NCBI GenBank assembly: GCA_000980705.1
Contig: LBCK01000002.1
Span: 248,001 to 312,000 of the forward strand
From: Ruminococcus sp. UNK.MGS-30
GTDB taxonomy: Bacteria > Bacillota > Clostridia > Oscillospirales > Ruminococcaceae
Length of the DNA stretch: 64,000 bases
Direction: 5' to 3'
Below the pieces are notes generated by a model that saw only the letters and a list, made by a program, of their open reading frames with translations, was not told the origin of the DNA and ran no database searches. Made by a program: the position numbers and the translations under genes. Shown piece after piece: positions 34,009 through 42,091 of this stretch. Numbering within the stretch: the first letter of the stretch is position 1; each line of letters starts with the position of its first letter.

Positions 34009-35931
34009 ATGCTGTTACGCATGACAGATATCCATAAATTTTATAATGGCAGACAGGTTCTCTCCCACGTCTCTCTGACGGTAGAAGACCACGACCGGAT
34101 CGGGCTTGTGGGTGTGAACGGCTGCGGAAAATCTACCCTGCTGCGCATTCTGACGGGACAGGAACTGCCCGACCATCTGCTGGAGGGCGACGGCGAAATT
34201 GCCAAGTCCGCCAAGACCAGTATCGGCTACCTGGAACAGATGGGCGGTCTGGATCGGGAAAGCACGGTCTGGGCGGAGATGCGCAGCGTGTTCCGTCCGC
34301 TGCTGGACACCCAGGAACGCCTGCACCAGCTGGAAGAGCAGATGCAGTCCGGGGATATGTCTGCGGCAGAGGAGTACCACCGCCTGCAAACCTGGTTCGA
34401 GGACAACGACGGCTATCAGATCGACGTGAAAATACGCACCGTCCTCAACGGTATGGGATTCGGACAGGAGACCTATGACCGTGTGATCTCCGGATTCAGC
34501 GGCGGCGAAAAGACACGGCTTGCCATTGCACGGCTGCTGCTGGAAGCGCCGAACCTGCTGATTTTGGACGAGCCGACCAACCACCTGGACTTCAAAACCG
34601 TGATGTGGCTGGAAGATTACCTCAAGGACTACAAGGGCGCACTGCTGCTGGTGTCCCATGACCGCTACTTCCTGGATCGTCTCTGCACCAGCATCTGCGA
34701 GATCGAGCGTGGCACGCTGACACGGTACAAGGGCAACTACACCACCTTTACCCAGCTGAAAGAGGCGGCTGTGGCACGCCAGTGGAAAGAATACGAGATG
34801 CAGCAAAAGGAGATCGCCAAGCTGGAGGACTACGTGGCACGTAACCTCACCCGGGCATCTACGGCGAAGAGCGCACAGAGCCGGGTGAAACAGCTGGAAA
34901 AGATGGAGCGCATCGAAAAGCCGGTCTCTGCCCAGAAACAGGCACGGGTGCAGTTCACCTATGAGATCGAGCCGCCGCAGGAAGTGCTGAAAGTGCAGAA
35001 TATCGACATTTCCGTGGGCGAGGGTGCAGAGCGAAAGACCCTGCTGCCGGAGTTGTCCTTTGAGGTGCGTCGTGGCGAAAAATGGGGCATTATCGGGGAT
35101 AACGGCATCGGGAAATCCACCCTGCTGAAGATTTTGCAAAACAAGCTGCCCCACCAGGGAAAAGTCCGCTGGACCAGCAACATCAAGATCTCCTATTTCG
35201 AGCAGGAAAGCACCAACCTGCATCCGGCAAAGTCGGTAATGCAGGAGATTCACGACCGTGTACCGTCCTGGACAGACCTGGAAGTGCGCAAGCTTTTGGG
35301 GCAGGTGCGTCTGACCGGGGAAAACGTGTTCAAACCGGTGGGCGTTCTTTCCGGCGGCGAGCGTGCAAAGGTCTGCTTTGCGGTGATGATGCTGGAACAC
35401 GGCAACGTGCTGATTCTGGACGAACCCACCAACCACCTGGATATTGCCATGAAAGAGGTCATCGAAGAGGCAATGCAGTCCTTTACGGGGACGCTGCTGT
35501 TTGTCTCCCATGACCGGTATCTGTTGGATAAGGTGGCAGACCACATCCTGGAACTGAAAGTGGACGGCGCTGTCACCTACCAGGGCGGATTCCAGAAGTG
35601 GCTGGAGGCGCAGCAGAAACAGCCCGAACCGGAGGAGACGCCGGCGGCAAAGACAGCCGCATCCGGCGGAAAGCCTGCGGAAAAGCCGGCGTACCGTTCC
35701 AAGAAACAGCGTGCGCAGCAGGCGAAAATGCGTGCCGACCTGCGTAGCCTGGAACAGCAGCTGGACAAGATGCAGGAAGAGCTGGACACCCTTACCGCAG
35801 AGCTGACGGACGAGGCGGTGTGCAGTGACTACCAGCTGATGCAGGAGAAGTGCCAGCGCATGGAGGAACTGCGTGTGCAGATGGATGAGACTATGGAGCA
35901 GATGATCCTGCTGGAAGAGGAATTGGGATAA
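34009..35931 (+). CDS. ABC-F family ATPase (translation factor / ribosome protection type)
   Basis: A 640-residue protein with two ATPase domains and no membrane segments. Walker A motifs are GVNGCGKST and GDNGIGKST; signatures FSGGEKTRLAIARLL and LSGGERAKVCFAVMM; Walker B LLILDEPTNHLDF and VLILDEPTNHLDI. An inter-domain linker at about 245-320 (KEIAKLEDYVARNLTRASTA) and a C-terminal coiled coil (LEQQLDKMQEELDTLTAEL) are present, as in the YdiF/Uup group. These proteins bind the ribosomal E-site; housekeeping or drug protection cannot be separated here. AAGGAG precedes the ATG. Confidence 0.94.
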   Translation: MLLRMTDIHKFYNGRQVLSHVSLTVEDHDRIGLVGVNGCGKSTLLRILTGQELPDHLLEGDGEIAKSAKTSIGYLEQMGGLDRESTVWAEMRSVFRPLLDTQERLHQLEEQMQSGDMSAAEEYHRLQTWFEDNDGYQIDVKIRTVLNGMGFGQETYDRVISGFSGGEKTRLAIARLLLEAPNLLILDEPTNHLDFKTVMWLEDYLKDYKGALLLVSHDRYFLDRLCTSICEIERGTLTRYKGNYTTFTQLKEAAVARQWKEYEMQQKEIAKLEDYVARNLTRASTAKSAQSRVKQLEKMERIEKPVSAQKQARVQFTYEIEPPQEVLKVQNIDISVGEGAERKTLLPELSFEVRRGEKWGIIGDNGIGKSTLLKILQNKLPHQGKVRWTSNIKISYFEQESTNLHPAKSVMQEIHDRVPSWTDLEVRKLLGQVRLTGENVFKPVGVLSGGERAKVCFAVMMLEHGNVLILDEPTNHLDIAMKEVIEEAMQSFTGTLLFVSHDRYLLDKVADHILELKVDGAVTYQGGFQKWLEAQQKQPEPEETPAAKTAASGGKPAEKPAYRSKKQRAQQAKMRADLRSLEQQLDKMQEELDTLTAELTDEAVCSDYQLMQEKCQRMEELRVQMDETMEQMILLEEELG

Positions 35932-35952
35932 CAGAAGAAGATATGACATAAC

Positions 35953-35990
35953 AAAAACCGGAGAGAGCATTTCGCCCTCTCCGGTTTTCT
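35953..35990. terminator. Bidirectional terminator
   Basis: AAAACCGGAGAG paired with CTCTCCGGTTTT between the ABC-F gene and the converging gene at 36020. Confidence 0.85.
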
Positions 35991-36019
35991 ATTTTCCGCT
36001 TGTATTTTCGAAAAGCTGC

Positions 36020-37327
36020 TTACAGCTTTTTCTTTTCGTCCTCGATCATTGCCAGCAGTTCATCCACAGATGCGCTTGCGATCTTGTCCTCACGGGTTTT
36101 CGGTACTGCCGGAGCTGCCGGTTTCTGTTCCGGTGCTGCTGCACGGCTGCTGCGGAATGGTGTGTCACCCAGGTTCCGTGCCTCTTCCGGAGAGCTTGCC
36201 TCGTGGCTGCCACGGTAAGTGGGAACCGGAGCTGCGGTCTCATCCGGGATGTTGTTCTCGATCGGCGGTGTCCGGAAGGTATCGGTGCTGTTCAGATTGC
36301 TGCGTGTGCCAAATGTAGATGTGTTGGAAACGCTGCCTGCGTGTGCGCCCTCATAGGTGCCGGTGTTTCCGGTGGGCTGGCTGTTCTGTCCTGCGCCGCC
36401 CAGCGGGATCTGATCTGCCGGATTGGTGTAGATCGGTACGTCATGCTGTGCCTTGAACTGCATGGTGCGTGCCTTCTGATACGGAGAGTTGGGGTTGACC
36501 TGCTTGCGCTCAAAGTTTTCAGCGATAGAAGAACGCTTCTGCTCAAATGAACGGCTCTGCGCAGTGTTCTCAGACGGACGGAACAGAGGAGAACGTCCGC
36601 CCAGTTCCTCATCATCATAAGCGGAATCGTCGTCATCGTAGGAATCTTCGCTGTAAACTTCATCGTAGTTTTCTTCAAAGGTATACTCGTCGTCGTGCTT
36701 GCCGTTGGCACGTGCAATGGCAACGATCAGCATGATGACCAGGATCACGCTGGGGAGTACCAGCAGGGTCAGGATACCCGGAACGCCGGTAGCAAATGTC
36801 ACGTAGCTGTACAGCTCGCCGCTTTCATAAGCGCACTTGCCCAGGATGCTGTCCACGGTGATGGGCGGTTCTGTTCCTACGTCGTTGGTTTTCATGGTAG
36901 TGGGATAGTATTTCAGTACGCCAGTCTCGTCCTGTTCGATGTTGTAGATGCGGCGGACAGCCACACGGTCGGAGTCGATGTCAGTGGAGGTGTCATCCGG
37001 CGCCAGGACGCACAGAACCGCATTGTTCTTGGCGATGGGGTCGGATTCCTGATAAGCGGTGGCAATGACGGCAGTGTGCTTGTGAATGGACGCTGCTGCG
37101 CTTTCACTGTCTACCGTGCCGGCAGCATTCAGATCCGTTGTGCCGGTGGCAACTGCGGCGGCACCTGCCTCCATGGTGTCATATTCCATCAGATAGATGT
37201 AGTGGCCGAAGATCTTCGGCGTATCTTTCCGGGAAAACAGAATGTTCGTGGTCAGGGACACTGCGACCACCAGGATCAGCAGGATTGCCAGAACGACAGC
37301 AAGGATGGATTTGGATTTCTTTTTCAT
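36020..37327 (-). CDS. Membrane protein with degenerate SipW-like signal peptidase domain
   Basis: A 435-residue protein: N-terminal membrane helix (ILAVVLAILLILVVAVSLTT), an extracellular S26 (SipW/ER type) peptidase-like domain at about 35-175, a second helix (ILTLLVLPSVILVIMLIVAI), and a 220-residue acidic to Ser/Pro-rich cytosolic tail. The peptidase pattern is recognisable (TMKTND...ITVDSILGK before the second helix), but the serine position of GSMEPT reads DTMEAG and the HRI motif reads RRI. It is probably inactive. The tail ends with a helix (SVDELLAMIEDEKKKL) that may bind a partner. RBS is weak (GGTAGG). Confidence 0.6.
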   Translation of the reverse strand: MKKKSKSILAVVLAILLILVVAVSLTTNILFSRKDTPKIFGHYIYLMEYDTMEAGAAAVATGTTDLNAAGTVDSESAAASIHKHTAVIATAYQESDPIAKNNAVLCVLAPDDTSTDIDSDRVAVRRIYNIEQDETGVLKYYPTTMKTNDVGTEPPITVDSILGKCAYESGELYSYVTFATGVPGILTLLVLPSVILVIMLIVAIARANGKHDDEYTFEENYDEVYSEDSYDDDDSAYDDEELGGRSPLFRPSENTAQSRSFEQKRSSIAENFERKQVNPNSPYQKARTMQFKAQHDVPIYTNPADQIPLGGAGQNSQPTGNTGTYEGAHAGSVSNTSTFGTRSNLNSTDTFRTPPIENNIPDETAAPVPTYRGSHEASSPEEARNLGDTPFRSSRAAAPEQKPAAPAVPKTREDKIASASVDELLAMIEDEKKKL

Positions 37328-37373
37328 AATGCTACCTACCTTTTTATGAAGTCAAAATGATGCTTTTCACCCT

Positions 37374-37402
37374 ATTATAACACATCTTTTCTGCGATTTC
37401 AA
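37374..37402 (-). promoter_or_regulatory. Promoter P1 of the SipW-like gene
   Basis: Minus strand TTGAAA (37397-37402), 17 bp, TATAAT (37374-37379). Confidence 0.65.
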
Positions 37403-37488
37403 TTGTTTTTTCAACTTTTTTGCAGAAAAGTGCAGGATCTGCAGGGGGAATGCCTGTCCGACTGACGGCATTTTTACAGTACCCTATC

Positions 37489-37517
37489 ATTATAGCACAT
37501 CTTCCCGGCAATTTCAA
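37489..37517 (-). promoter_or_regulatory. Promoter P2 of the SipW-like gene, near-duplicate of P1
   Basis: Minus strand TTGAAA (37512-37517), 17 bp, TATAAT (37489-37494). The spacers of P1 and P2 are alike (GAAGATGTGC against AAAAGATGTGT), so the promoter seems duplicated. Confidence 0.6.
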
Positions 37518-37556
37518 TCGTTTTTTTGATTTTTCTGAGAATTTTTTTGAAACCTC

Positions 37557-37584
37557 TTGACAAACGGAGAATTTGTGGTATAAT
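37557..37584 (+). promoter_or_regulatory. Promoter of the tRNA-Thr/tRNA-Gly pair
   Basis: TTGACA (37557-37562), 16 bp, TATAAT (37579-37584). Confidence 0.75.
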
Positions 37585-37646
37585 AAAATGGTACAGAACG
37601 TGGGGTATTCTCTGCGCTGTACCAGTTGTCATAAATTCATACCGGT

Positions 37647-37722
37647 GCTGGAATAGCTCAGTTGGTAGAGCAGCGCATTCGTAATGCGCAGGTCGCGTGT
37701 TCAAGTCACGTTTCCAGCTCCA
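37647..37722 (+). tRNA. tRNA-Thr (CGT)
   Basis: 76 nt with CCA. Acceptor GCTGGAA/TTCCAGC, anticodon stem GCGCA/TGCGC with loop TTCGTAA, T-loop TTCAAGT. Confidence 0.96.
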
Positions 37723-37753
37723 TTTTTGTATCATTGGACGGCGTTCTGATGAT

Positions 37754-37827
37754 GCGAGCGTAGTTTAGTGGCAAAACATCAGCTTCCCAAGCTGAGGTTG
37801 CGAGTTCGATTCTCGTCGCTCGCTCCA
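37754..37827 (+). tRNA. tRNA-Gly (CCC)
   Basis: 74 nt with CCA. Acceptor GCGAGCG/CGCTCGC, anticodon stem CAGCT/AGCTG with loop TCCCA centred on CCC, T-loop TTCGATT. Confidence 0.96.
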
Positions 37828-37828
37828 G

Positions 37829-37858
37829 ACGGCACGTATGCAGGTACGTGCCGTTTTT
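37829..37858 (+). terminator. tRNA pair terminator
   Basis: ACGGCACGTA/TACGTGCCGT hairpin with five T. Confidence 0.85.
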
Positions 37859-38014
37859 CATACCCGGATGCTATACTATTATAATAGAGAAAATCCATTT
37901 CCCATGCCGCAGGGTGCAGGAAATGCGGCGGTGCGCCGGGAAATTTCCTGCCTGTGGTGGAATTTGCACAAATTGTGGCATTGCAGCAAAGGTGAAATTT
38001 GTGTAAAAAGCATC

Positions 38015-38043
38015 TTGCATCCGGGGAAAAAATCGAGTATCAT
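38015..38043 (+). promoter_or_regulatory. Promoter of the lipoprotein gene
   Basis: TTGCAT (38015-38020), 17 bp, TATCAT (38038-38043). Confidence 0.6.
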
Positions 38044-38141
38044 AGATAATGTGCAGACCTGTGCCAGATACAGGTCGCCTGAACGAAAGACTTCCGGAAA
38101 GCAGAATCTGTTTTCCATGGAAAGAAATGAGGAAAACACTT

Positions 38142-38927
38142 ATGTTAAAGACAAAGAAGATCCTGGCATTCCTGCTGGCATCCGCAATGATGACCGCAGC
38201 ATTCACTGCCTGCGGCAGCTCGGAAGATTCCAAGGAATCCAGCAGCAAGGCAGAATCCAGCGAAGAATCCAGTGAGGAGTCCAGCGAAGATTCCGTTGAG
38301 GAATCCGCCGCAGATGAAGACGAAAGCTCTGCACCGCAGCAGGTACAGACCGGCGATTTCGAAGAGGCAGTCGTACCGCAGGCTGGCGAAGCTTATCTGA
38401 GCATGGCTGACGGTCAGTGGTGGCTTCAGTACACCGGCAGCGATGCGGACTATCTGTGCTATGACGCAGGCGTTGCTCCGATCACCGGCAACGGCGAATA
38501 CACTGTCAGCGTAACCGTTGACACCAACGCTGTCCGCTACGATGCGACCGGCGACATCAACGGCGAACTGATCGCAAACGGCACTTCCTTCATGGCAGTA
38601 CAGATCATGGACGGCGCAACCGCAACACCGAACGCAGTGATCGACGTTACTTCCGTTAAGGTTGACGGCACAGAGATCCCGCTGACCAAGAAGAGCTTCA
38701 CCAACACCGAGGACACCGAGATCGACGGCACCAAGCACTCCAACGTTCGTTCCAACATCTTTAATGAGTGGGTACCGGACGACAGCCTGCCGGGCGATGC
38801 AAGAAGTGCAGAGGGCAACATTGCAGATCTGGCAAACAAGTCCGATTATTCTGCAACTATCCTGGATCCGTCTGCTATCGGCGACTGGACAACCATCGAA
38901 GTTACTTTCAACGTAACTGGTATGTAA
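38142..38927 (+). CDS. Secreted lipoprotein with beta-sandwich, carbohydrate-binding-like domain
   Basis: A 261-residue protein with a lipobox AFTAC at about residue 24, a Ser/Glu-rich tether (about 27-68) and a C-terminal beta domain (about 70-261) with GQWWLQYTGSDADY, GNGEYTVSVTVDT and DWTTIEVTFNVTG. Aromatic residues on strands and the jelly-roll pattern suggest a carbohydrate-binding module of a kind seen on Ruminococcus surface proteins, but I cannot name a CBM family. TGAGGA lies before the ATG at 38142. Codon use favours GTT and GCA, suggesting fairly high expression. Confidence 0.75.
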   Translation: MLKTKKILAFLLASAMMTAAFTACGSSEDSKESSSKAESSEESSEESSEDSVEESAADEDESSAPQQVQTGDFEEAVVPQAGEAYLSMADGQWWLQYTGSDADYLCYDAGVAPITGNGEYTVSVTVDTNAVRYDATGDINGELIANGTSFMAVQIMDGATATPNAVIDVTSVKVDGTEIPLTKKSFTNTEDTEIDGTKHSNVRSNIFNEWVPDDSLPGDARSAEGNIADLANKSDYSATILDPSAIGDWTTIEVTFNVTGM

Positions 38928-38957
38928 GCAGCAAAACTGCATCGAATTTGCAGACCG

Positions 38958-38990
38958 ACTGCCTGTACCGTTTTGGTACGGGCAGTTTTT
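38958..38990 (+). terminator. Lipoprotein gene terminator
   Basis: ACTGCCTGTACC/GGTACGGGCAGT with five T. Confidence 0.85.
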
Positions 38991-39035
38991 GTTTATGCCA
39001 TATGTGAACATTTTGAAAAATATTGCGGATATGCC

Positions 39036-39064
39036 TTGCGGCGTGGGAAAAGATGTGCTATAAT
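39036..39064 (+). promoter_or_regulatory. Promoter of the first tRNA-Val
   Basis: TTGCGG (39036-39041), 17 bp, TATAAT (39059-39064). Confidence 0.65.
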
Positions 39065-39082
39065 AGAACACGTCGCTGAAAT

Positions 39083-39158
39083 GGAAGCTTAGCTCAGCTG
39101 GGAGAGCATCTGCCTTACAAGCAGAGGGTCATAGGTTCGAGCCCTATAGTTTCCACCA
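39083..39158 (+). tRNA. tRNA-Val (TAC), copy 1
   Basis: 76 nt with CCA. Acceptor GGAAGCT/AGTTTCC, anticodon stem TCTGC/GCAGA with loop CTTACAA. Identical to copy 2; a hairpin terminator (39165-39208) follows, so it is a separate unit. Confidence 0.96.
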
Positions 39159-39164
39159 GAGATG

Positions 39165-39208
39165 AAAAAGCTGTCTGTGCCGGTTTGCGGTGCAGGCGGC
39201 TTTTTGCT
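39165..39208 (+). terminator. Terminator of tRNA-Val copy 1
   Basis: AAAAAGC/GCTTTTT hairpin with inner CTGTGCC/GGTGCAG-type pairing. Confidence 0.6.
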
Positions 39209-39381
39209 TTCCCAGATGCTCTGGATACAGCACTCTGGCAGGGAAACATGGCTGTCCGGGGAGAAATTTTTCTCCGATTTAGATATTAACTTTTTGTAAA
39301 CGATTGAGCGGAACGGGAAAAGTGACGCAGTTTCGGTGCTTTTTCTGCTTCAAAAAGCTCGAAAAAATTTTCGAAAAACCC

Positions 39382-39410
39382 TTGACAAATCGCCCGGAAT
39401 GGTGTATAAT
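39382..39410 (+). promoter_or_regulatory. Promoter of the five-tRNA operon
   Basis: TTGACA (39382-39387), 17 bp, TATAAT (39405-39410). Confidence 0.8.
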
Positions 39411-39450
39411 AATATACGTCGCTGAGAGATGCGACACTGAGAAAAATGAT

Positions 39451-39526
39451 GGAAGCTTAGCTCAGCTGGGAGAGCATCTGCCTTACAAGCAGAGGGTCAT
39501 AGGTTCGAGCCCTATAGTTTCCACCA
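39451..39526 (+). tRNA. tRNA-Val (TAC), copy 2
   Basis: Identical 76-nt sequence to copy 1; anticodon TAC in loop CTTACAA. Confidence 0.96.
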
Positions 39527-39528
39527 GT

Positions 39529-39605
39529 GGTCTGGTAGTTCAGTTGGTTAGAACGCTGCCCTGTCACGGCAGAGGTCGTGGGTTCGACTCCCATCCAGAT
39601 CGCCA
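39529..39605 (+). tRNA. tRNA-Asp (GTC)
   Basis: 77 nt with CCA. Anticodon stem CTGCC/GGCAG with loop CTGTCAC; T-loop TTCGACT. Confidence 0.97.
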
Positions 39606-39607
39606 GT

Positions 39608-39683
39608 GCGGATTTAGCTCATCTGGTAGAGCGCCACCTTGCCAAGGTGGAGGTAGCGAGTTCGAGCCTCGTAATCCGCTCCA
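39608..39683 (+). tRNA. tRNA-Gly (GCC)
   Basis: 76 nt with CCA. Anticodon stem CCACC/GGTGG with loop TTGCCAA; acceptor GCGGATT/AATCCGC. Confidence 0.97.
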
Positions 39684-39686
39684 AAT

Positions 39687-39761
39687 GGCGCTATAGCCAA
39701 GTGGTAAGGCAAGGGTCTGCAACACCCTGATTCTCCAGTTCAAATCTGGATGGCGCCTCCA
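39687..39761 (+). tRNA. tRNA-Cys (GCA)
   Basis: 75 nt with CCA. Anticodon stem AGGGT/ACCCT with loop CTGCAAC; T-loop TTCAAAT. Confidence 0.96.
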
Positions 39762-39768
39762 TGAGAAT

Positions 39769-39795
39769 GAGAACGCAAAGGCGTTCTCTTTTTTT
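39769..39795 (+). terminator. tRNA operon terminator
   Basis: GAGAACGC-AAAG-GCGTTCTC and seven T. Confidence 0.9.
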
Positions 39796-39920
39796 ATATC
39801 TCATGGAGACAAGCCTGGGAATGCAGTCCGTTGCCCAGAGCCTGTCCCGTGTTCCTTTGGATGAATGCGAGGCAGGCTCTTATCGCACCATTGCATTTTT
39901 ATCGGAAAGGAGGGAATCTT

Positions 39921-40664
39921 ATGGCAACTTATCTGATCGACTACGAAAACGTCTATATCGAGGGTCTGACTGGTCTGGAACGTCTTTCGCAGCGGGATGA
40001 GGTGGTGATCTTCTACACCCAGAACCGCTGCGGACTGACCTTTGAACTGCACCAGCGTCTGATCTCCTGCAAGGCAAAGCTGCGGCTGATGGAGGTGACT
40101 GCGCTTTCCACCCGGAAGAACACGGTGAAAAACGCACTGGATCTCCAGCTTTCCATGTATATCGGTTACCTGGTGGGCAGCCGTCCCAAGGAACCGCTGT
40201 ATATCATCAGCAAGGACACAGACTTCGACCTGGATCTGACGTTCTTTGACCAGTACCTGCAAACGGGAAAAGCGTCCCTGGCGATCTGTACCACCATCGA
40301 GAATGCCCTGGAAGGCGTTCCCGAAACGAATGCAGAACAGATGCTGACAGAGACGGAGGAGGAGACGGCGGATACGACTTCTGCGGAAGAAGAAAACGTA
40401 CCGGAAACACCTCGGAAGAAGAGAAACAACTCTGTGGCGATGTTCCCCAAGGAAATGCAGTCCGAGGTTCGGGAGCTGCTGGATCTGGACGACAAGCGAA
40501 CTGTGAACCGCATTTGTGCGATTCTGGCTGTCTCTCCGGATCTGCTGACTTTGAACAACCTGCTGTACCGGCATTGTCATGACGGCAAGCAGGTGAAGGA
40601 ACTCTATCACAAGCTGAAACCGTCCTATCAGGAACTGCGGAAACTGGTGAATGAGGCCAAGTAA
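39921..40664 (+). CDS. NYN/PIN-domain protein, probable RNase
   Basis: A 247-residue protein. Residues 1-125 show the NYN/PIN fold pattern with acidic residues at LIDYENV (Asp7), NALDLQLSMYIGYLV and IISKDTDFDLDL, which would bind metal for RNA cleavage. An acidic linker (TETEEETADTTSAEEEN) leads to a C-terminal helical domain (VRELLDLDDKRTVNRICAIL) of unknown role. AAGGAGGG precedes the ATG at 39921. It sits just after the tRNA operon terminator; the position is suggestive but does not show that tRNA is its substrate. Confidence 0.75.
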   Translation: MATYLIDYENVYIEGLTGLERLSQRDEVVIFYTQNRCGLTFELHQRLISCKAKLRLMEVTALSTRKNTVKNALDLQLSMYIGYLVGSRPKEPLYIISKDTDFDLDLTFFDQYLQTGKASLAICTTIENALEGVPETNAEQMLTETEEETADTTSAEEENVPETPRKKRNNSVAMFPKEMQSEVRELLDLDDKRTVNRICAILAVSPDLLTLNNLLYRHCHDGKQVKELYHKLKPSYQELRKLVNEAK

Positions 40665-40673
40665 CTGCTGACA

Positions 40674-40718
40674 AAAAGCCGCCGCCCGGTGCTGAAACTG
40701 ACCGGACGGCGGCTTTTC
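40674..40718 (+). terminator. Terminator of the NYN gene
   Basis: AAAAGCCGCCG/CGGCGGCTTTT hairpin with inner CCGGT/ACCGG. Confidence 0.85.
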
Positions 40719-40745
40719 TGTTTGGTTTGGATAAAAAATGAAAAA

Positions 40746-40783
40746 CCGAAATCCGGCGACAATTTCTATCGCAGATCTCGGCT
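40746..40783 (-). terminator. Possible rpmB terminator
   Basis: Minus strand CCGAGATC/GATTTCGG hairpin followed by TTTTTC. Confidence 0.5.
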
Positions 40784-40813
40784 GACTTTCATATTCAACT
40801 GTCTAAAGAATGC

Positions 40814-40999
40814 TTACGCACGCTCGATCTTGCCGGAACGCAGGCATCTGGAGCAAACGTATACATGACAAGGAGTACCCTTCACAATCGCTTTTACACG
40901 CTTTACGTTCGGCTTCCATGTTCTGTTAGACCGTCTGTGGGAGTGAGATACCTTGATACCAAAAGTAACACCCTTTCCGCAAACTTCACACTTTGCCAT
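40814..40999 (-). CDS. rpmB: 50S ribosomal protein L28
   Basis: A 61-residue basic protein starting MAKCEVCGKGVTFGIKVSHS. Cys4, Cys7, Cys49 and Cys52 make it the zinc-binding form of L28. GAGGTGC precedes the ATG. Its promoter is TTGCAT (41099-41104), 17 bp, TAAAAT (41076-41081) on the minus strand. Confidence 0.97.
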   Translation of the reverse strand: MAKCEVCGKGVTFGIKVSHSHRRSNRTWKPNVKRVKAIVKGTPCHVYVCSRCLRSGKIERA

Positions 41000-41075
41000 T
41001 CTACTGCACCTCCTCATCCTAGCATTGCTGCCAACTGCCGTACCGGGGTATAGCAGTCCACAAACTAACATATCT

Positions 41076-41104
41076 ATTTTATCAAATTCTGCGGCAAAAT
41101 GCAA
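41076..41104 (-). promoter_or_regulatory. Promoter of rpmB
   Basis: Minus strand TTGCAT (41099-41104), 17 bp, TAAAAT (41076-41081). Confidence 0.65.
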
Positions 41105-41298
41105 GCTTTTTTTCGGATTCTTTGAAAAAAATATTCTTGTGCGTAAAATCTTAAAAAAGCATAGGACAAGATGCAAGATAGAAAAATAATTTGATGTATT
41201 TGATTTATAAACGGAATGGATTAGAAATAACCTGCGTTACAGCATCCAAAAAATCACACCGGGATCTTGTAAATTTTATGCCGCAGGGCAAAATACAC

Positions 41299-41327
41299 TT
41301 GAAATTTGACGCAAAATCATGTATAAT
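41299..41327 (+). promoter_or_regulatory. Promoter of the M50-scpAB operon
   Basis: TTGAAA (41299-41304), 17 bp, TATAAT (41322-41327). Confidence 0.7.
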
Positions 41328-41409
41328 AAAAGGAACACATTGTGGACGGCACTGCCCGGAGAAACGGCGCAGTGTGGCATTGTTCCGGATTGCAGAAAGG
41401 ATTGAAAAC

Positions 41410-42087
41410 ATGGGAATTCTAAGCAGCTTTACAAATCTGAACCGCTATGAGATCCTGGCACGTATCGTGATCGTGCTGCTGGTGCTGCCGCTGCACGAGT
41501 TTGCACACGGCTGGGTGGCACGGAAGTGCGGTGATGACACCGCCGAGGCTGCCGGACGGCTGACGCTGAATCCGCTGGCGCACGTGGATCCGTTTGGTGC
41601 GGTGCTGCTGCTGCTGACCGGTTTCGGCTGGGCAAAGCCGGTACCGATCAACCCGGCTCGGATGAACCATCCCCGAAAGGGCATTATCTGGACATCCCTC
41701 GCCGGACCGCTGTCCAATCTGCTGGCGGCGCTGGTGGGCGTGATCCTCATGCAGATCGTATTTCCGTTTTATTATACCAGCTCGAACGCCGTGCTGACCG
41801 GCGTGTATCTGCTGCTCTATTGGTTCGCCAACATCAATATTTCCCTGGCAGTGTTCAATCTGATCCCGGTGCCGCCGCTGGACGGCTCAAAGGTTCTGAT
41901 GATGCTCTTGCCCTATGAAAAGGGAATGTGGATGGAGCGCCACCAGCAGCAGCTCTCACTGGTGCTGTGGATTCTGATTCTGGTCGGCGTGCTGAACGTA
42001 CCGCTGGGCTACCTTTCTTACTGGATCATGAAATTCTTCACCTGGGCGACCCAGTGGATTGGTACGCTGGTACAGATGGTGATGTAA
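41410..42087 (+). CDS. Site-2 (M50) family membrane metalloprotease
   Basis: A 225-residue polytopic protein with the zinc motif HEFAH at 29-33 in the first helix and NLIPVPPLDGSKV (third zinc ligand Asp) in a later helix. The GRLTLNPLAHVDPFG segment fits the short YwhC-type M50 subfamily. Its substrate is unknown. It starts the operon with scpA, scpB, DUF2953, gerW, dacF and rluB; AAAGGA is 9 bp before ATG 41410. Confidence 0.92.
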   Translation: MGILSSFTNLNRYEILARIVIVLLVLPLHEFAHGWVARKCGDDTAEAAGRLTLNPLAHVDPFGAVLLLLTGFGWAKPVPINPARMNHPRKGIIWTSLAGPLSNLLAALVGVILMQIVFPFYYTSSNAVLTGVYLLLYWFANINISLAVFNLIPVPPLDGSKVLMMLLPYEKGMWMERHQQQLSLVLWILILVGVLNVPLGYLSYWIMKFFTWATQWIGTLVQMVM

Positions 42088-42091
42088 CTCC

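Noticed and set aside
39083..39761. Possible CRISPR-like repeats
   Set aside because: The repeated 76-nt unit is tRNA-Val in two copies; no short spaced repeats exist in the window.
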